Assembly (NCBI GenBank): GCA_963663215.1
Contig: OY760140.1
Coordinates: 1,488,001-1,552,000 of the forward strand
From: BJGV01 sp003230615
GTDB lineage: Bacteria; Pseudomonadota; Gammaproteobacteria; Burkholderiales; Nitrosomonadaceae
Reading direction: 5' to 3'
DNA: 64,000 nucleotides
Shown piece after piece: positions 16,934-27,157 of the stretch (positions are counted from its first letter, which is position 1; every line of letters begins with the position of its first letter). The translations under genes were made by a program, and so were the position numbers. The notes under the pieces were generated by a model. It was not told the origin of the DNA, did no database searches, and saw nothing but the letters and a program-made list of their open reading frames with translations.

Positions 16934-17890
16934 CTACTGCTTACTTGGTAATTCGAGCCAGCTTTCTAAGCCTCGAGCATTGAGGTCGACATCCATACTC
17001 AACAGGTCGTAAATTTTTTCCTGTGGCAATGTGCATCCATTAGCTATTATCCGTTGTAAAAGCAGCTCTCCAAGCTCTCTCACCAACAAAACATGTCTAC
17101 CAGATACGTGATTTCGATGCTTGTTAGCTATTGCTACATAGGAATCAATCAAATCATGCAACACGTTGGTATGGTGAATTAAATTGCCAATACGAGAGTA
17201 ATGTGTAAGAAAGGCGTACTGTGGGTCATAGCTCATGAGTCGGTCTAGAGAAATATGTGATGCAACTGGATCAAATTGCACTGGTGTGGTAGTCGGAAAA
17301 ACAAACTCCATTCCAGCCACATCAAATTCCCGATAGGAAACACCAAAAGTGTCCCCAGTAAAAAATGATCGGCTTTGTTCGTCGAATATGCAGTAATGGT
17401 GACGCGCGTGTCCTGGCGTATCAAGAAACAACAGCGATCTGCCGCTCAGTTCAACGCTGAATTTGTCTGATGCCTCAATAATACGACTTGCTTCCACCGG
17501 CCGAATCTCTCCGTACATGCGCCTAAACTCTACTTCACCATAAACCGACATAGCACTTTCAATGAGCCTAGTAGGGTCGGAAATATGGCGCGCACCACGC
17601 GGGTGTACAACCAATTTAGCATTGGGAAAAAGATGCATAAATTCTCCAGCGCCGCCTGCATGATCAAGATGTACGTGAGTAAGAAAAACATAAGCAACAC
17701 TCTCAGGCGTAATATTTCTTTGGCATAATACTTCCATCACTCCAGGAACAGAAAAAGAGGTTCCCGTATCCACTAATGCTGCCGTGCTACCCTCAACAAT
17801 CAGGTGAATCGCAGCTAATCTTGGACGATAATATTCTGCATCGATAGCACTGATGCCATGATCATAATCCGTAATATGAGGTAAAGTCAT
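16934..17890 (-). CDS. MBL-fold metallo-hydrolase
   Basis: 318 residues. Zinc-binding motif THVHLDHAGG near residue 71, second His in TPGHARHHY, Asp in FFTGDTFG, and a late His in FLTHYSRIG. Cytoplasmic thioesterase or glyoxalase II-like hydrolase; substrate unknown. It lies 61 bases downstream of acsA in the same direction and may share its transcript, so a role in acyl-CoA or thioester metabolism is conceivable. Confidence 0.8.
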   Translation of the reverse strand: MTLPHITDYDHGISAIDAEYYRPRLAAIHLIVEGSTAALVDTGTSFSVPGVMEVLCQRNITPESVAYVFLTHVHLDHAGGAGEFMHLFPNAKLVVHPRGARHISDPTRLIESAMSVYGEVEFRRMYGEIRPVEASRIIEASDKFSVELSGRSLLFLDTPGHARHHYCIFDEQSRSFFTGDTFGVSYREFDVAGMEFVFPTTTPVQFDPVASHISLDRLMSYDPQYAFLTHYSRIGNLIHHTNVLHDLIDSYVAIANKHRNHVSGRHVLLVRELGELLLQRIIANGCTLPQEKIYDLLSMDVDLNARGLESWLELPSKQ

Positions 17891-17951
17891 GAGCGCTGCT
17901 TAAGAACAGATGAGCTAGGTGTCCACGTAGTGTAGATGTTTGTCTGATAAC

Positions 17952-19919
17952 TTATGCCATCGATTGCTTTAACTGTTCAAGTATTGCTGGATTCTCTAAA
18001 GTGGAAACATCCTGAGTAATTTGTTCTCCTCTAGCTATAGCACGTAACAAACGACGCATAATTTTTCCAGAACGAGTTTTTGGTAGATTGTCACCAAAAC
18101 GTATCTCCTCAGGCTTTGCAATCGGGCCTATTTCTTTCGATACCCAATTACGTAATTCGGCAGCAATTTTCTTAGCATCCTCTCCTTGAGGACACGCGTC
18201 TTTTAGCACCACAAATGCTACTATCACTTCACCTTTGATCTCGTGAGGTTTACCCACCACTGCAGCTTCTGCAACTAGATGATTAGCCACTAGCGCTGAC
18301 TCGATCTCCATAGTACCCAAACGATGGCCAGAGATATTTAACACATCATCAATGCGTCCCATGATCCAAAAATAACCGTCTAGATCACAGTTTGCAGAAT
18401 CGCCAGACAGATAATACTTGCCTCCAAGATCCTCGGGAAAGTAGGTCTTCCTGAAGCGCTCTGGGTTACCCCAAATAGTACGCGCCAGTGAAGGAAACGG
18501 ACGCTTGATGACCAGGAGTCCACCTTTTCCATTCTCTACCTCATGGCCAGCCTCATCCACAATGGCCGCCATAATGCCGGGTAGTGGAAAAGTGCAGGAA
18601 CCGGGTTTGAGTGGTCTTGCACCTGGAACTGGAGCGATCATGTGGCAACCTGTTTCAGTCTGCCACCAGGTATCTACAATGGGACAGCGAGACTGGCCTA
18701 CTACGTTGTAATACCACATCCACGCTTCTGGGTTGATCGGCTCACCTACAGAGCCTAGCAAGCGTAGCGAGGAAAGATCATATTCCCTGGGCAATTCCGA
18801 ACCTAATTTAATTAGAGAACGAATCGCCGTGGGTGCAGTGTAAAAAGTGGTAATTTTGTGATCCTGAATTATTTTCCAAAAGCGCCCCGCATCTGGATAG
18901 GTAGGCACACCCTCGAACACGATCTGAGTAGCACCCATTGCTAGTGGACCATAGGCAACATAACTATGGCCAGTAATCCATCCCACGTCAGCAGTACACC
19001 AGAAAATGTCAGTCGGTTTATAGTCAAAAATCCACTTCATACTCACCATCGTACCCAGTAAATAACCGGCAGAAGAATGTTGTATTCCCTTTGGCTTACC
19101 AGTGGAACCGGAGGTGTAGAGAATAAACAGGGGATGCTCAGCGTTAACCCATTCGGGCTCACAGTAATCAGATTTATCAATAACAAGATCGTGCCACCAG
19201 ACATCACGTGAATTATGCCACTGTATGTTTTGGCCAGTACGCTTGTATATCACTACAGACTTGATTGAATCGCCCCCCCCCATCTCGATCGCCTTATCTA
19301 CTACCGGTTTTAGGGCTATTCCTTTACCACCACGCCTTTGTTCATCTGCAGTAATAACGGCTACTGCAGCGGTATCGACAATACGTTCGTGCAGGCTTTT
19401 GGCCGAGAAACCACCAAACACTACTGAATGAATTGCGCCAATACGAGCACAAGCTTGCATCGCCACCACTGCTTCAATACTCATGGGCATGTATATAATA
19501 AGGCGATCCCCTTTTTTGATATTCAGTGATGTAAGTCCATTTGCAAATTGACATACTTGTAAATGAAGGTCGCGATATGTAGCCCGAGTTACCTTGCCGT
19601 CATCTGCTTCAAAAATGATGGCAATTTTGTCTGAATTGGCTTCAAGATTCCGATCAAGACAGTTGAAAGAAACATTCAATTCACCATCATCAAACCACTT
19701 AAAGAAAGGGTAGTTGCTCTCATCCAGCACTCGAGTGAAAGGCTTATGCCACTGAATGTGTTCTTGTGCTAACTTGCCCCAGAAACCCAAGTAATCTTTT
19801 TCTGCTTCCCTACAAAGTGCCTGGCAGGCCTCTTCGTTCAATAAGTTAGCTTGACTAACAAAAGAATCGTTTGGAGCGAAAAGACGGGTTTCATGTAAAA
19901 CTGATTCAATAGTTGCCAC
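17952..19919 (-). CDS. acsA: Acetyl-CoA synthetase
   Basis: 655 residues, the usual length. Makes acetyl-CoA from acetate, ATP and CoA. Adenylation motifs: ILYTSGSTGKPKGIQHS (P-loop), TWWQTETGCHMI, YYLSGDSANCDLDGYFWIMGR, and the C-terminal LPKTRSGKIMRRLLR with the catalytic Lys that is regulated by acetylation in other species. The start is a GTG at 19919 with GGAGG seven bases upstream. In an autotroph this enzyme would salvage acetate. Confidence 0.96.
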   Translation of the reverse strand: MATIESVLHETRLFAPNDSFVSQANLLNEEACQALCREAEKDYLGFWGKLAQEHIQWHKPFTRVLDESNYPFFKWFDDGELNVSFNCLDRNLEANSDKIAIIFEADDGKVTRATYRDLHLQVCQFANGLTSLNIKKGDRLIIYMPMSIEAVVAMQACARIGAIHSVVFGGFSAKSLHERIVDTAAVAVITADEQRRGGKGIALKPVVDKAIEMGGGDSIKSVVIYKRTGQNIQWHNSRDVWWHDLVIDKSDYCEPEWVNAEHPLFILYTSGSTGKPKGIQHSSAGYLLGTMVSMKWIFDYKPTDIFWCTADVGWITGHSYVAYGPLAMGATQIVFEGVPTYPDAGRFWKIIQDHKITTFYTAPTAIRSLIKLGSELPREYDLSSLRLLGSVGEPINPEAWMWYYNVVGQSRCPIVDTWWQTETGCHMIAPVPGARPLKPGSCTFPLPGIMAAIVDEAGHEVENGKGGLLVIKRPFPSLARTIWGNPERFRKTYFPEDLGGKYYLSGDSANCDLDGYFWIMGRIDDVLNISGHRLGTMEIESALVANHLVAEAAVVGKPHEIKGEVIVAFVVLKDACPQGEDAKKIAAELRNWVSKEIGPIAKPEEIRFGDNLPKTRSGKIMRRLLRAIARGEQITQDVSTLENPAILEQLKQSMA

Positions 19920-20241
19920 TGAAAACCTCCAGAAAATTTCTATCTTTAAGATCAGGCTAACTTCTGGGAAATTGTATCACCTACATTAGTTGAATCAAGC
20001 CCATGTTTAAATCCAGTGTGGAGAAACGTATTCTAAATTTGCATAATTAAAATAGTTAACAACAAATATTACCTTTCTATTTGCACTCCCACCTATGCTA
20101 AAAAATTATCTTGAAGAAGATAAGCAATTAGCAAGAATTTTAGTGTTTACTAAGTATCTATTTCATTAATTATGAATTTTTGCTACTATATAACAAAAAT
20201 TTTGTGGGCTCTTTAGCCCATTTTTTGTTTCTGGCGAGGCT
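19920..20241. other. Divergent promoter region of acsA and the rimP operon
   Basis: AT-rich region with no coding sequence. A TATATAA box near 20188-20195 is a possible -10 element for rimP, upstream of the leader hairpin at 20205. Confidence 0.4.
20205..20227 (+). terminator. Intrinsic terminator in the leader of the rimP-nusA-infB operon
   Basis: TGGGCT-CTTT-AGCCCA followed by six T, ending only about 15 bases before the rimP ATG. A terminator here would stop much of the transcription before the operon. This suggests attenuation, possibly tuned by NusA, which is encoded downstream and acts at such hairpins. Confidence 0.65.
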
Positions 20242-20670
20242 ATGGAGCTGTGTGAGTTATTGGAGTCAACCCTAACCGGCATGGGTTACGAACTGGTTGA
20301 AGTGGAACGATCTGCACGCGGCAAGTTGTTGAGAATATTCATTGACAAGCCCAGCGGAATTAGTATTGAAGATTGTGTTGCAGTAAGTCATCATTTGAGT
20401 CGATTATTTACGGTCGAGAATATTGTTTATGATAGATTAGAGATATCCTCACCCGGCCAGGATAGACCGCTAAGAAAAACGTCTGATTTCATCCGCTTTG
20501 CGGGAGAATTGGTCATGTTAAAATTGCGCGTAACATTAAAAGGGCAAAGAAATTTCATTGGTACTTTACGTGAAGTGGACGATGGAGTGTTAAAGCTGGA
20601 AGTAAACGGAGAAACACTTGATCTTGAGTTGAACAACATAGAGAAAGTCCGTCTGGTTCCAAAATTATAA
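20242..20670 (+). CDS. rimP: Ribosome maturation factor RimP
   Basis: 142 residues; assists 30S subunit assembly. Starts MELCELLESTLTGMGYELVEVE and contains RIFIDKPSGISIEDC and DRLEISSPGQDRPL, family hallmarks. First gene of the canonical rimP-nusA-infB-rbfA-truB operon. Confidence 0.95.
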   Translation: MELCELLESTLTGMGYELVEVERSARGKLLRIFIDKPSGISIEDCVAVSHHLSRLFTVENIVYDRLEISSPGQDRPLRKTSDFIRFAGELVMLKLRVTLKGQRNFIGTLREVDDGVLKLEVNGETLDLELNNIEKVRLVPKL

Positions 20671-20697
20671 ATAACTGAGAATTTGGCTGGAGGAAAC

Positions 20698-22170
20698 ATG
20701 AATCGTGAAGTTTTGTTGTTGATAGATGCGCTGGCGCGCGAAAAAAATGTTGAAAAGAACGTAGTTTTTGCTGCGTTGGAATTAGCGTTAGGGTCAGCCA
20801 CAAAGAAGCGATTTCGTGAGGACGCTGGCGTACGTGTATCTATAGATCACGAGACAGGAAACTATCAATCTTTTCGTCGTTGGCAGGTGGTAGCTGACGA
20901 CACCTTCGAAGATCCCGCACGTCAAATCCCCTTAAGCGAGGCGTTACAACGTAATGCTAAGATCCAGTTGGAAGAATTCATAGAAGAACAATTAGAACCA
21001 ATAGAGTTTGGCCGTATTGGCGCACAAGCTGCAAAACAGGTCATATTTCAGAAAATACGTGATGCTGAGCGTGAACAAATTCTAAATGATTTTCTAGAAC
21101 GAAAAGAATACATGGTAACCGGTACCATAAAACGTATGGAACGTGGTAATGCCATCATTGAATCCGGTAAAGTTGAAGCCTCGTTACTGCGAGACCAGAT
21201 GATACCTAAAGAAAATTTGCGAGTTGGTGACCGTGTACGCGCCTATTTATCCAAGGTCGACCGTACAGCCAGGGGTCCGCAATTGTTATTGTCGCGAATA
21301 GCTCCAGAATTTCTGATGAAGCTATTTGAATTAGAAGTGCCAGAAATCGAAGAGGGACTACTAGAAGTCAAAGCCGCGGCAAGAGACCCGGGTTCACGTG
21401 CAAAAATTGCGGTAAAGTCAAATGACCAGCGAGTAGACCCAATTGGTACTTGTGTAGGCATGCGCGGTTCCAGGGTACAAGCTGTGACAGGTGAGCTGGC
21501 AGGAGAGCGAGTAGACATCATTTTGTGGTCGAATGATCCGGCCACTTTCGTCATCAATGCTTTAGCGCCTGCTGAAATCAGCAGCATCGTAGTTGATGAA
21601 GAGAAGCACTGTATGAACATCGTAGTCGACGAGGAGAATCTCGCCCAGGCGATAGGTCGTGGTGGTCAGAATGTACGCCTCGCATCAGAGTTGACTGGAT
21701 GGGAGCTCAACATCATGTCAATGGAAGAATCACAGGAAAAAAATGAAGAAGAATTTTCTGTAATACGCAAACTCTTTATGGAAAAACTGGATGTGGATGA
21801 GGAAGTAGCAGATATCCTTGCACAGGAGAACTTTACCACCTTGGAAGAAGTGGCCTATGTGCCGATCAATGAAATGTTGGAAATTGAATCGCTCGATGAA
21901 AAAACTGTCAACGAATTGCGCACCCGAGCTCGCAACATGCTTTTGACCGAGGCTATCGCCAGCGAGGAAAATGTAGAAAATTTGGCGGAAGACCTACGCT
22001 CCTTAGAAGGCATGGACAATAAGACTGCGCGTGAACTAGTAGCAAAAGGCATCAAAACCCGAGATGACCTCGCGGATTTGGCTGCGGATGACCTAATGGA
22101 AATGATCGAGATAGATACTGAGCGCGCCAAGAATTTAATCATGACAGCGCGAGCACCATGGTTTACCTGA
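20698..22170 (+). CDS. nusA: Transcription termination/antitermination factor NusA
   Basis: 490 residues. N-terminal RNA polymerase-binding domain, S1 domain (around YMVTGTIKRMERGNAIIE), two KH domains (GTCVGMRGSRVQAV and QAIGRGGQNVRLASEL), and two C-terminal acidic helix-hairpin-helix repeats (LDEKTVNELRTRARNML; MDNKTARELVAKGIKTRDDL). The ATG at 20698 has GGAGG immediately upstream; an in-frame TTG at 20683 precedes that site and is rejected. Confidence 0.96.
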   Translation: MNREVLLLIDALAREKNVEKNVVFAALELALGSATKKRFREDAGVRVSIDHETGNYQSFRRWQVVADDTFEDPARQIPLSEALQRNAKIQLEEFIEEQLEPIEFGRIGAQAAKQVIFQKIRDAEREQILNDFLERKEYMVTGTIKRMERGNAIIESGKVEASLLRDQMIPKENLRVGDRVRAYLSKVDRTARGPQLLLSRIAPEFLMKLFELEVPEIEEGLLEVKAAARDPGSRAKIAVKSNDQRVDPIGTCVGMRGSRVQAVTGELAGERVDIILWSNDPATFVINALAPAEISSIVVDEEKHCMNIVVDEENLAQAIGRGGQNVRLASELTGWELNIMSMEESQEKNEEEFSVIRKLFMEKLDVDEEVADILAQENFTTLEEVAYVPINEMLEIESLDEKTVNELRTRARNMLLTEAIASEENVENLAEDLRSLEGMDNKTARELVAKGIKTRDDLADLAADDLMEMIEIDTERAKNLIMTARAPWFT

Positions 22171-22208
22171 ACTAACTGAACAGTTATAAATTAAGGGTTC
22201 AATATTTA

Positions 22209-24800
22209 ATGGCTCAAACGAAAGTAGAAAAACTTGCTAATGAACTAGGACTGTTGCCAGCAGCATTGCTGAAACAACTCCAGGCTGCCGGCGTGAGTAA
22301 ACAATTAGCCATAGATGGTTTGACTGAGAAGGATAAAGCTCAGCTTCTTGACTATCTTCGCAAGGCTCATGGTACTAAGGACGAAAAGAGTAAGATTACC
22401 CTGACTCGCCGACAAACTACAGAAATTAGGAAATCAGACGGCACCGGAAAATCTCACACAATTCAGGTTGAAGTACGTAAGAAACGCGTATTTGTGAAAC
22501 GTGATATGTCAGGAAGTGCAACAAGCAAGAGTGATTCCGACAAACTTACACCATCACCAGCTCCACCTGTACCTAAACTTGCCCCCGTGCCATCCTTAGA
22601 CGATACACAGAAAGCTTTACGTCAGGAAGAAGCAAAAAAACAAGCTGAATTGATCGCGCGTCAGACTGCAGAGGCCAAGGAAAAGAAACAACGCAAAAAA
22701 AAATCAGTAACGGCCAAAGTTAAAGAATCTGAATCGGCTCCTATTGCACTTACCGGAACCACAACTATAGTTGCAGAAGCAGGAACACCACAACCTTCTC
22801 CGACGGAAGGAACCTTGCATAAACCAGTGGTAAAACCAGAAGACAAGGCGGCCAAAGCCGAAAAGAAAAAGAAACAGACCAAACAAGTAATTTGGAAAGA
22901 CGATATCTCTGGAAAACGAGGGCATAAGACGCGAGGTGATCTATCTGGAGGAAGAGGATGGCGTACACGCAGAGATAAACACACCAAAACCCCTAGTGAA
23001 GAAGATCAGGGGGCTCATGCTTTCTCTATCCCAGCGGAACCTGTCGTACATGAGGTGATGGTACCTGAAACCATTTCCGTCGGGTCACTTGCACAAAAAA
23101 TGACAGTTAAGGCTGCAGAGGTTATCAAAACTCTGATGAAAATGGGTAGTATGGTCACCATTAACCAAATGCTGGACCAAGAAACCGCTATGATAGTTGT
23201 AGAAGAGATGGGTCACATTGCAAAATATGCTGCTTTGGATAGCCCTGAAGCTTTTCTATCCGATGCAGAAGAGCTACCTACAACAGAACTTAAAATAGGG
23301 CCGCGTGCTCCGGTAGTCACAGTAATGGGCCATGTTGATCACGGTAAAACCTCCCTTCTAGACTATATACGTCGCGCACGTGTAGCTAGAGGTGAAACAG
23401 GTGGTATTACACAGCATATTGGTGCCTACCACGTCGAAACGGAAAGAGGTATGATCACTTTTCTCGATACACCTGGTCACGAAGCGTTTACTGCTATGCG
23501 CACTCGTGGTGCTAAAGTTACTGACATCGTTGTACTTGTGGTAGCAGCAGATGATGGCGTGATGCCTCAGACCCTAGAGGCAATACATCATGCCAAGGCT
23601 GCCAAAGTACCAGTCATAGTGGCTATCAACAAGATAGACAAACCAGAAGCAAGTTCCGAACGCATCAGGCAAGAATTGATAACGCAAGAGGTAGTGCCAG
23701 AAGACTGGGGCGGTGACACTATGTTCATTGAAGTTTCCGCTAAGACTGGTCAGGGTATCAATACCTTACTGGAGAGTATACTGCTTCAAGCCGAGGTGTT
23801 GGAACTCGAAGCAGCAAAAGAAGGGCCCTCCAAGGGAATTGTCATTGAATCACGCATAGACAGGGGACGAGGCCCTGTAGCAACAATATTAGTGCAGTCT
23901 GGGACCTTGAAGAAAGGTGATATTTTGCTTGCGGGTGCAGTTTTCGGTCGTATTCGTGCAATGTGGAACGAAAATGGGAAGCCGGTAGAAGAGGCAGGGC
24001 CTTCCATCCCAGTTGAAATTCAGGGCTTGTCAGAAGTGCCGATGGCGGGAGAAGTGATAATGACACTAACAGACGAGCGCAAAGCGCGTGAAATTGCACT
24101 GTTTCGCCAAGGCAAGTTCCGAGACGTTAAGCTTGCTAAGTTACAAGCTACAAAGCTAGAGAACGTATTTGAACAGAAAGGTGAGATTAAAGTGCTTGCA
24201 CTTATCATCAAAGCCGATGTGCAGGGTTCCTTTGAAGCATTGACGCACGCACTGGAAAAACTCTCAACTGATGAGGTCAGAGTTAACATTATCCACAGTG
24301 GCGTAGGTGCAATCACGGAGTCTGATATCAACTTGGCACTAGCATCTAAAGCCGTAGTGATAGGCTTCAATAGTCGGGCAGATGCAATTGCACGAAAATT
24401 AATTGGATCAACCGGGGTTGATGTGCGTTACTACAGTATTATCTACGAGGTAGTAGATGAAATCAAAACAGCATTATCAGGCATGATGGCCCCAGACCAT
24501 AAGGAAAACATTGTAGGCCTTGTAGAAATTCGTGAGGTATTCCGTATCTCCAAAATTGGCATGGTAGCTGGATGTTATGTGCTTGACGGTATCATCAAAC
24601 GCGGCTCACTAGTACGATTAATGCGAGGCGATGAATTGATACATACTGGCGAGCTGGATTCTTTAAAGCGCTTCAAGGATGATGTAAAAGAAGTCAGATC
24701 AAGTTTCGAGTGTGGTTTATCACTAAAAAACTTTAACGATCTCCAAGTAGGTGATCAACTTGAGGCCTATGAAATAATCGAAGTTGCGCGAAGCTTGTAA
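22209..24800 (+). CDS. infB: Translation initiation factor IF-2
   Basis: 863 residues. N-terminal IF2 helix (VEKLANELGLLPAALLKQL), a Lys/Ala-rich linker, then the G domain near residue 373 with VMGHVDHGKTSLLDYIRRA, DTPGHEAF and NKIDK, and domains II-IV to the C-terminus. Brings initiator tRNA to the 30S subunit. Follows nusA by 38 bases. Confidence 0.97.
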   Translation: MAQTKVEKLANELGLLPAALLKQLQAAGVSKQLAIDGLTEKDKAQLLDYLRKAHGTKDEKSKITLTRRQTTEIRKSDGTGKSHTIQVEVRKKRVFVKRDMSGSATSKSDSDKLTPSPAPPVPKLAPVPSLDDTQKALRQEEAKKQAELIARQTAEAKEKKQRKKKSVTAKVKESESAPIALTGTTTIVAEAGTPQPSPTEGTLHKPVVKPEDKAAKAEKKKKQTKQVIWKDDISGKRGHKTRGDLSGGRGWRTRRDKHTKTPSEEDQGAHAFSIPAEPVVHEVMVPETISVGSLAQKMTVKAAEVIKTLMKMGSMVTINQMLDQETAMIVVEEMGHIAKYAALDSPEAFLSDAEELPTTELKIGPRAPVVTVMGHVDHGKTSLLDYIRRARVARGETGGITQHIGAYHVETERGMITFLDTPGHEAFTAMRTRGAKVTDIVVLVVAADDGVMPQTLEAIHHAKAAKVPVIVAINKIDKPEASSERIRQELITQEVVPEDWGGDTMFIEVSAKTGQGINTLLESILLQAEVLELEAAKEGPSKGIVIESRIDRGRGPVATILVQSGTLKKGDILLAGAVFGRIRAMWNENGKPVEEAGPSIPVEIQGLSEVPMAGEVIMTLTDERKAREIALFRQGKFRDVKLAKLQATKLENVFEQKGEIKVLALIIKADVQGSFEALTHALEKLSTDEVRVNIIHSGVGAITESDINLALASKAVVIGFNSRADAIARKLIGSTGVDVRYYSIIYEVVDEIKTALSGMMAPDHKENIVGLVEIREVFRISKIGMVAGCYVLDGIIKRGSLVRLMRGDELIHTGELDSLKRFKDDVKEVRSSFECGLSLKNFNDLQVGDQLEAYEIIEVARSL

Positions 24801-24833
24801 TGTGAAAACGATTTTTGCCTGTACTGGAGTATT

Positions 24834-25205
24834 ATGCCCAAAGATTATTCCCGCACTCTGCGTATTGCAGACCAGATCCAACGTGAACTTGCCGATCTGA
24901 TACACAACGAACTCAAAGACCGGCGGGTTGGTATGATAACCCTGACGAGTGTTGAGGTAAGCCAAGATTATACACACGCCAAAATTTTTTACACCTCGCT
25001 TGGTAGTAAAGAAGATAATTTTTTGACTGATAAAGGTTTAGAGCATGCGGCTAGTTTTTTGCGCAGCCAATTGTCGCATCGACTAAGACTTCGGTTAGTT
25101 CCGCAACTACAATTCATCTATGACGAATCAGTTGAGCGGGGAATACGTCTGTCACAATTAATAGACAAGGCAATAAAACAGGATGGACATGGGGACCCAG
25201 TTTAA
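24834..25205 (+). CDS. rbfA: 30S ribosome-binding factor A
   Basis: 123 residues, normal length. Motifs RTLRIADQIQRELADLI, VGMITLTSVEVSQDYTHAKIFYT and PQLQFIYDESVERGIRL. Cold-stress-related 16S maturation factor. TGGAG is seven bases before the ATG. Confidence 0.95.
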   Translation: MPKDYSRTLRIADQIQRELADLIHNELKDRRVGMITLTSVEVSQDYTHAKIFYTSLGSKEDNFLTDKGLEHAASFLRSQLSHRLRLRLVPQLQFIYDESVERGIRLSQLIDKAIKQDGHGDPV

Positions 25206-25265
25206 TGTTGCCTGATTCGTGATTTGCTTTTTCAGAATCCACCCCATATCCTAAATTTACAGATT

Positions 25266-26210
25266 TTGCGACCCAAAACAATCAAACGTAATATCAGTGG
25301 TGTTCTGTTACTGAATAAACCATCTGGAATTTCATCTCATCAAGCACTGCAAATTACTAAACACATATTTTCTGCATCCAAGGCTGGACATACAGGTACG
25401 CTAGATCCGATGGCAACTGGTTTATTACCAGTCTGTTTCGGTGAGGCTACTAAGTTCTCCTCAGTATTATTGGATGCTGACAAGACTTATGAGGCCACAT
25501 TAAGACTTGGCTATACTAGTACTACCGGTGATGCTGAGGGTGAAATTTCTGTCACAGGTGATGTAAATCTAACACGACAGAAAGTTGAATCAACACTACA
25601 AAGTTTTATCGGGAAAACTATGCAAACTCCACCTATGTATAGTGCTGTGAAGCATCAGGGGAAACCTTTGTATACCTACGCAAGAAAGGGAATAAAAATT
25701 GAACGGCAACCACGTGAAGTGTCTATTTATGATTTGCGATTAAGCTCCCTTGAAGGAAATAAGATGAGCATCACAGTCAAATGCAGTACGGGCACCTATG
25801 TCCGCACTCTGGCAGAGAATATTGGTATGATGCTTGGATGCGGTGGGGCATATCTTACTTCTCTGTGCCGCAACACCATTGATGGCCTTGATTTGTTGAG
25901 CGCTTATACGCTGGATATGCTTGAAGGCATGCCACTGCCACAACGTGATGCTTGTCTAAGCCCTGTAGACACTCTCTTACATAATTTACCAGCTGTCTTT
26001 CTGGACAATGTAGCCTCGGTACGTCTATTGCAAGGACAGATGGTAACCGATTTAACTTTAGAAGATAGATTGCCAGAACAAAAAAAAGTCAGATTGTATG
26101 ACCGGAAGAAACGCTTCCTGGGACTAGGAGAAATCACAGCATGTGGTCGAATAATACCCAAAAGATTAATGGTATTAGCTTCTACAGATTCTTTACTCGA
26201 GGAATCGTAA
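25266..26210 (+). CDS. truB: tRNA pseudouridine-55 synthase
   Basis: About 314 residues. The catalytic Asp is in GHTGTLDPMATGLLP, and GVLLLNKPSGISSHQAL marks the N-terminus. The start is uncertain: no in-frame ATG precedes the conserved core. TTG at 25266 gives the usual ten or so residues before NISGVLLLNKP, while TTG at 25224 gives a longer and less likely N-terminus; neither has a clear ribosome site. Last gene of the operon. Confidence 0.9.
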   Translation: MRPKTIKRNISGVLLLNKPSGISSHQALQITKHIFSASKAGHTGTLDPMATGLLPVCFGEATKFSSVLLDADKTYEATLRLGYTSTTGDAEGEISVTGDVNLTRQKVESTLQSFIGKTMQTPPMYSAVKHQGKPLYTYARKGIKIERQPREVSIYDLRLSSLEGNKMSITVKCSTGTYVRTLAENIGMMLGCGGAYLTSLCRNTIDGLDLLSAYTLDMLEGMPLPQRDACLSPVDTLLHNLPAVFLDNVASVRLLQGQMVTDLTLEDRLPEQKKVRLYDRKKRFLGLGEITACGRIIPKRLMVLASTDSLLEES

Positions 26211-26338
26211 ATCAGGATAAAGTTTCGTACAATACAACCCATGATGAGCCGCCTACAAATCTTTTCTGTGTTGATCTTGGTATAAATGCAAAACTGGATT
26301 CCAATTTACATTGGTTCAGCTTTATATAAGCAAAGATG

Positions 26339-26989
26339 TCAACGCACTTCATTATATCCTTGACGAGCGGTCTTCAAGCTTTGGCGGGCGGCTTCAACAT
26401 GCTCTTCCAAAATCTGCTGCCGCCGCCAATATGCCTCCGAAAGACGCGTACCACGACCTACAATTCCAAGGCGCTCACCAGGTAAGGGCTCAATTCCCGC
26501 CTCACGATCAGCCTCAGCCACGCGTAAATCAGCTTCAGCAGTCTGCACAGATTTAAGCGTCTCATCCAATGCCAGTGAACGTTTCTGAGCACGCCGATTT
26601 AAACTCTCGATCTCTGCCTTTGAGGCCGCCTTTACCCCTGTGTTACCGACATCGACCGTAGATTTCTTAACTGTACGCGCGCCTGGCTGTGGTTGCTGAC
26701 CATACATCACACGTCCGTCTGGCATCACTGACTTGCAGATCGATTCAGCTATAGCTTCAGATACGAGTACCTGAGTACTGATCAATACCAAACAAGCCGT
26801 CAGGACAATTCGTATATTTTTTAGTTTTAGTGATAGGTGACCACTGCTGCTATTGAAGAAAATTGGTTCGATTAATCCACGTGGCACCACCCACCGTTTG
26901 ACCTGATCTGTCCTGGCAAGAGAAACAACCTGAGGGATTGAGTTTTGAAGCCGCACAATCGATCCCTTTGCAAAAAATTGTTTATACAT
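26339..26989 (-). CDS. DUF4124-like membrane or exported protein with coiled coil
   Basis: 216 residues. The ATG at 26989 has a very strong AGGAGGAGG. About 55 residues precede one hydrophobic segment (IRIVLTACLVLISTQVLV), after which ESICKSVMPDGRVMYGQQPQPGA resembles the DUF4124 pattern (one Cys, D-G-x-x-x-Y). The rest is an Ala/Glu/Arg-rich helix, probably coiled coil. The long N-terminal stretch before the hydrophobic segment is odd for a secreted protein. Function unknown. Confidence 0.6.
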   Translation of the reverse strand: MYKQFFAKGSIVRLQNSIPQVVSLARTDQVKRWVVPRGLIEPIFFNSSSGHLSLKLKNIRIVLTACLVLISTQVLVSEAIAESICKSVMPDGRVMYGQQPQPGARTVKKSTVDVGNTGVKAASKAEIESLNRRAQKRSLALDETLKSVQTAEADLRVAEADREAGIEPLPGERLGIVGRGTRLSEAYWRRQQILEEHVEAARQSLKTARQGYNEVR

Positions 26990-27157
26990 TCCTCCTCCTA
27001 ATCGCTTTCAGTATTTAACGTATGTAATATACTTTAGATGACATATTTAGAATTTCGATATTTTTTTATTAAAAAAATCAAGCATTAAGTTTCAGAAAAT
27101 TTGTAAAGCTACTTTTCTACAAATCAAATCATGAAATTCTAGAAACAATTGGATAAT

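Noticed and set aside
20683..20697. Upstream TTG start for nusA
   Set aside because: The strong GGAGG lies between it and the ATG at 20698, which gives the family N-terminus.
25904..26242. 112-residue minus-strand ORF at the end of truB
   Set aside because: Shadow of truB in another frame.
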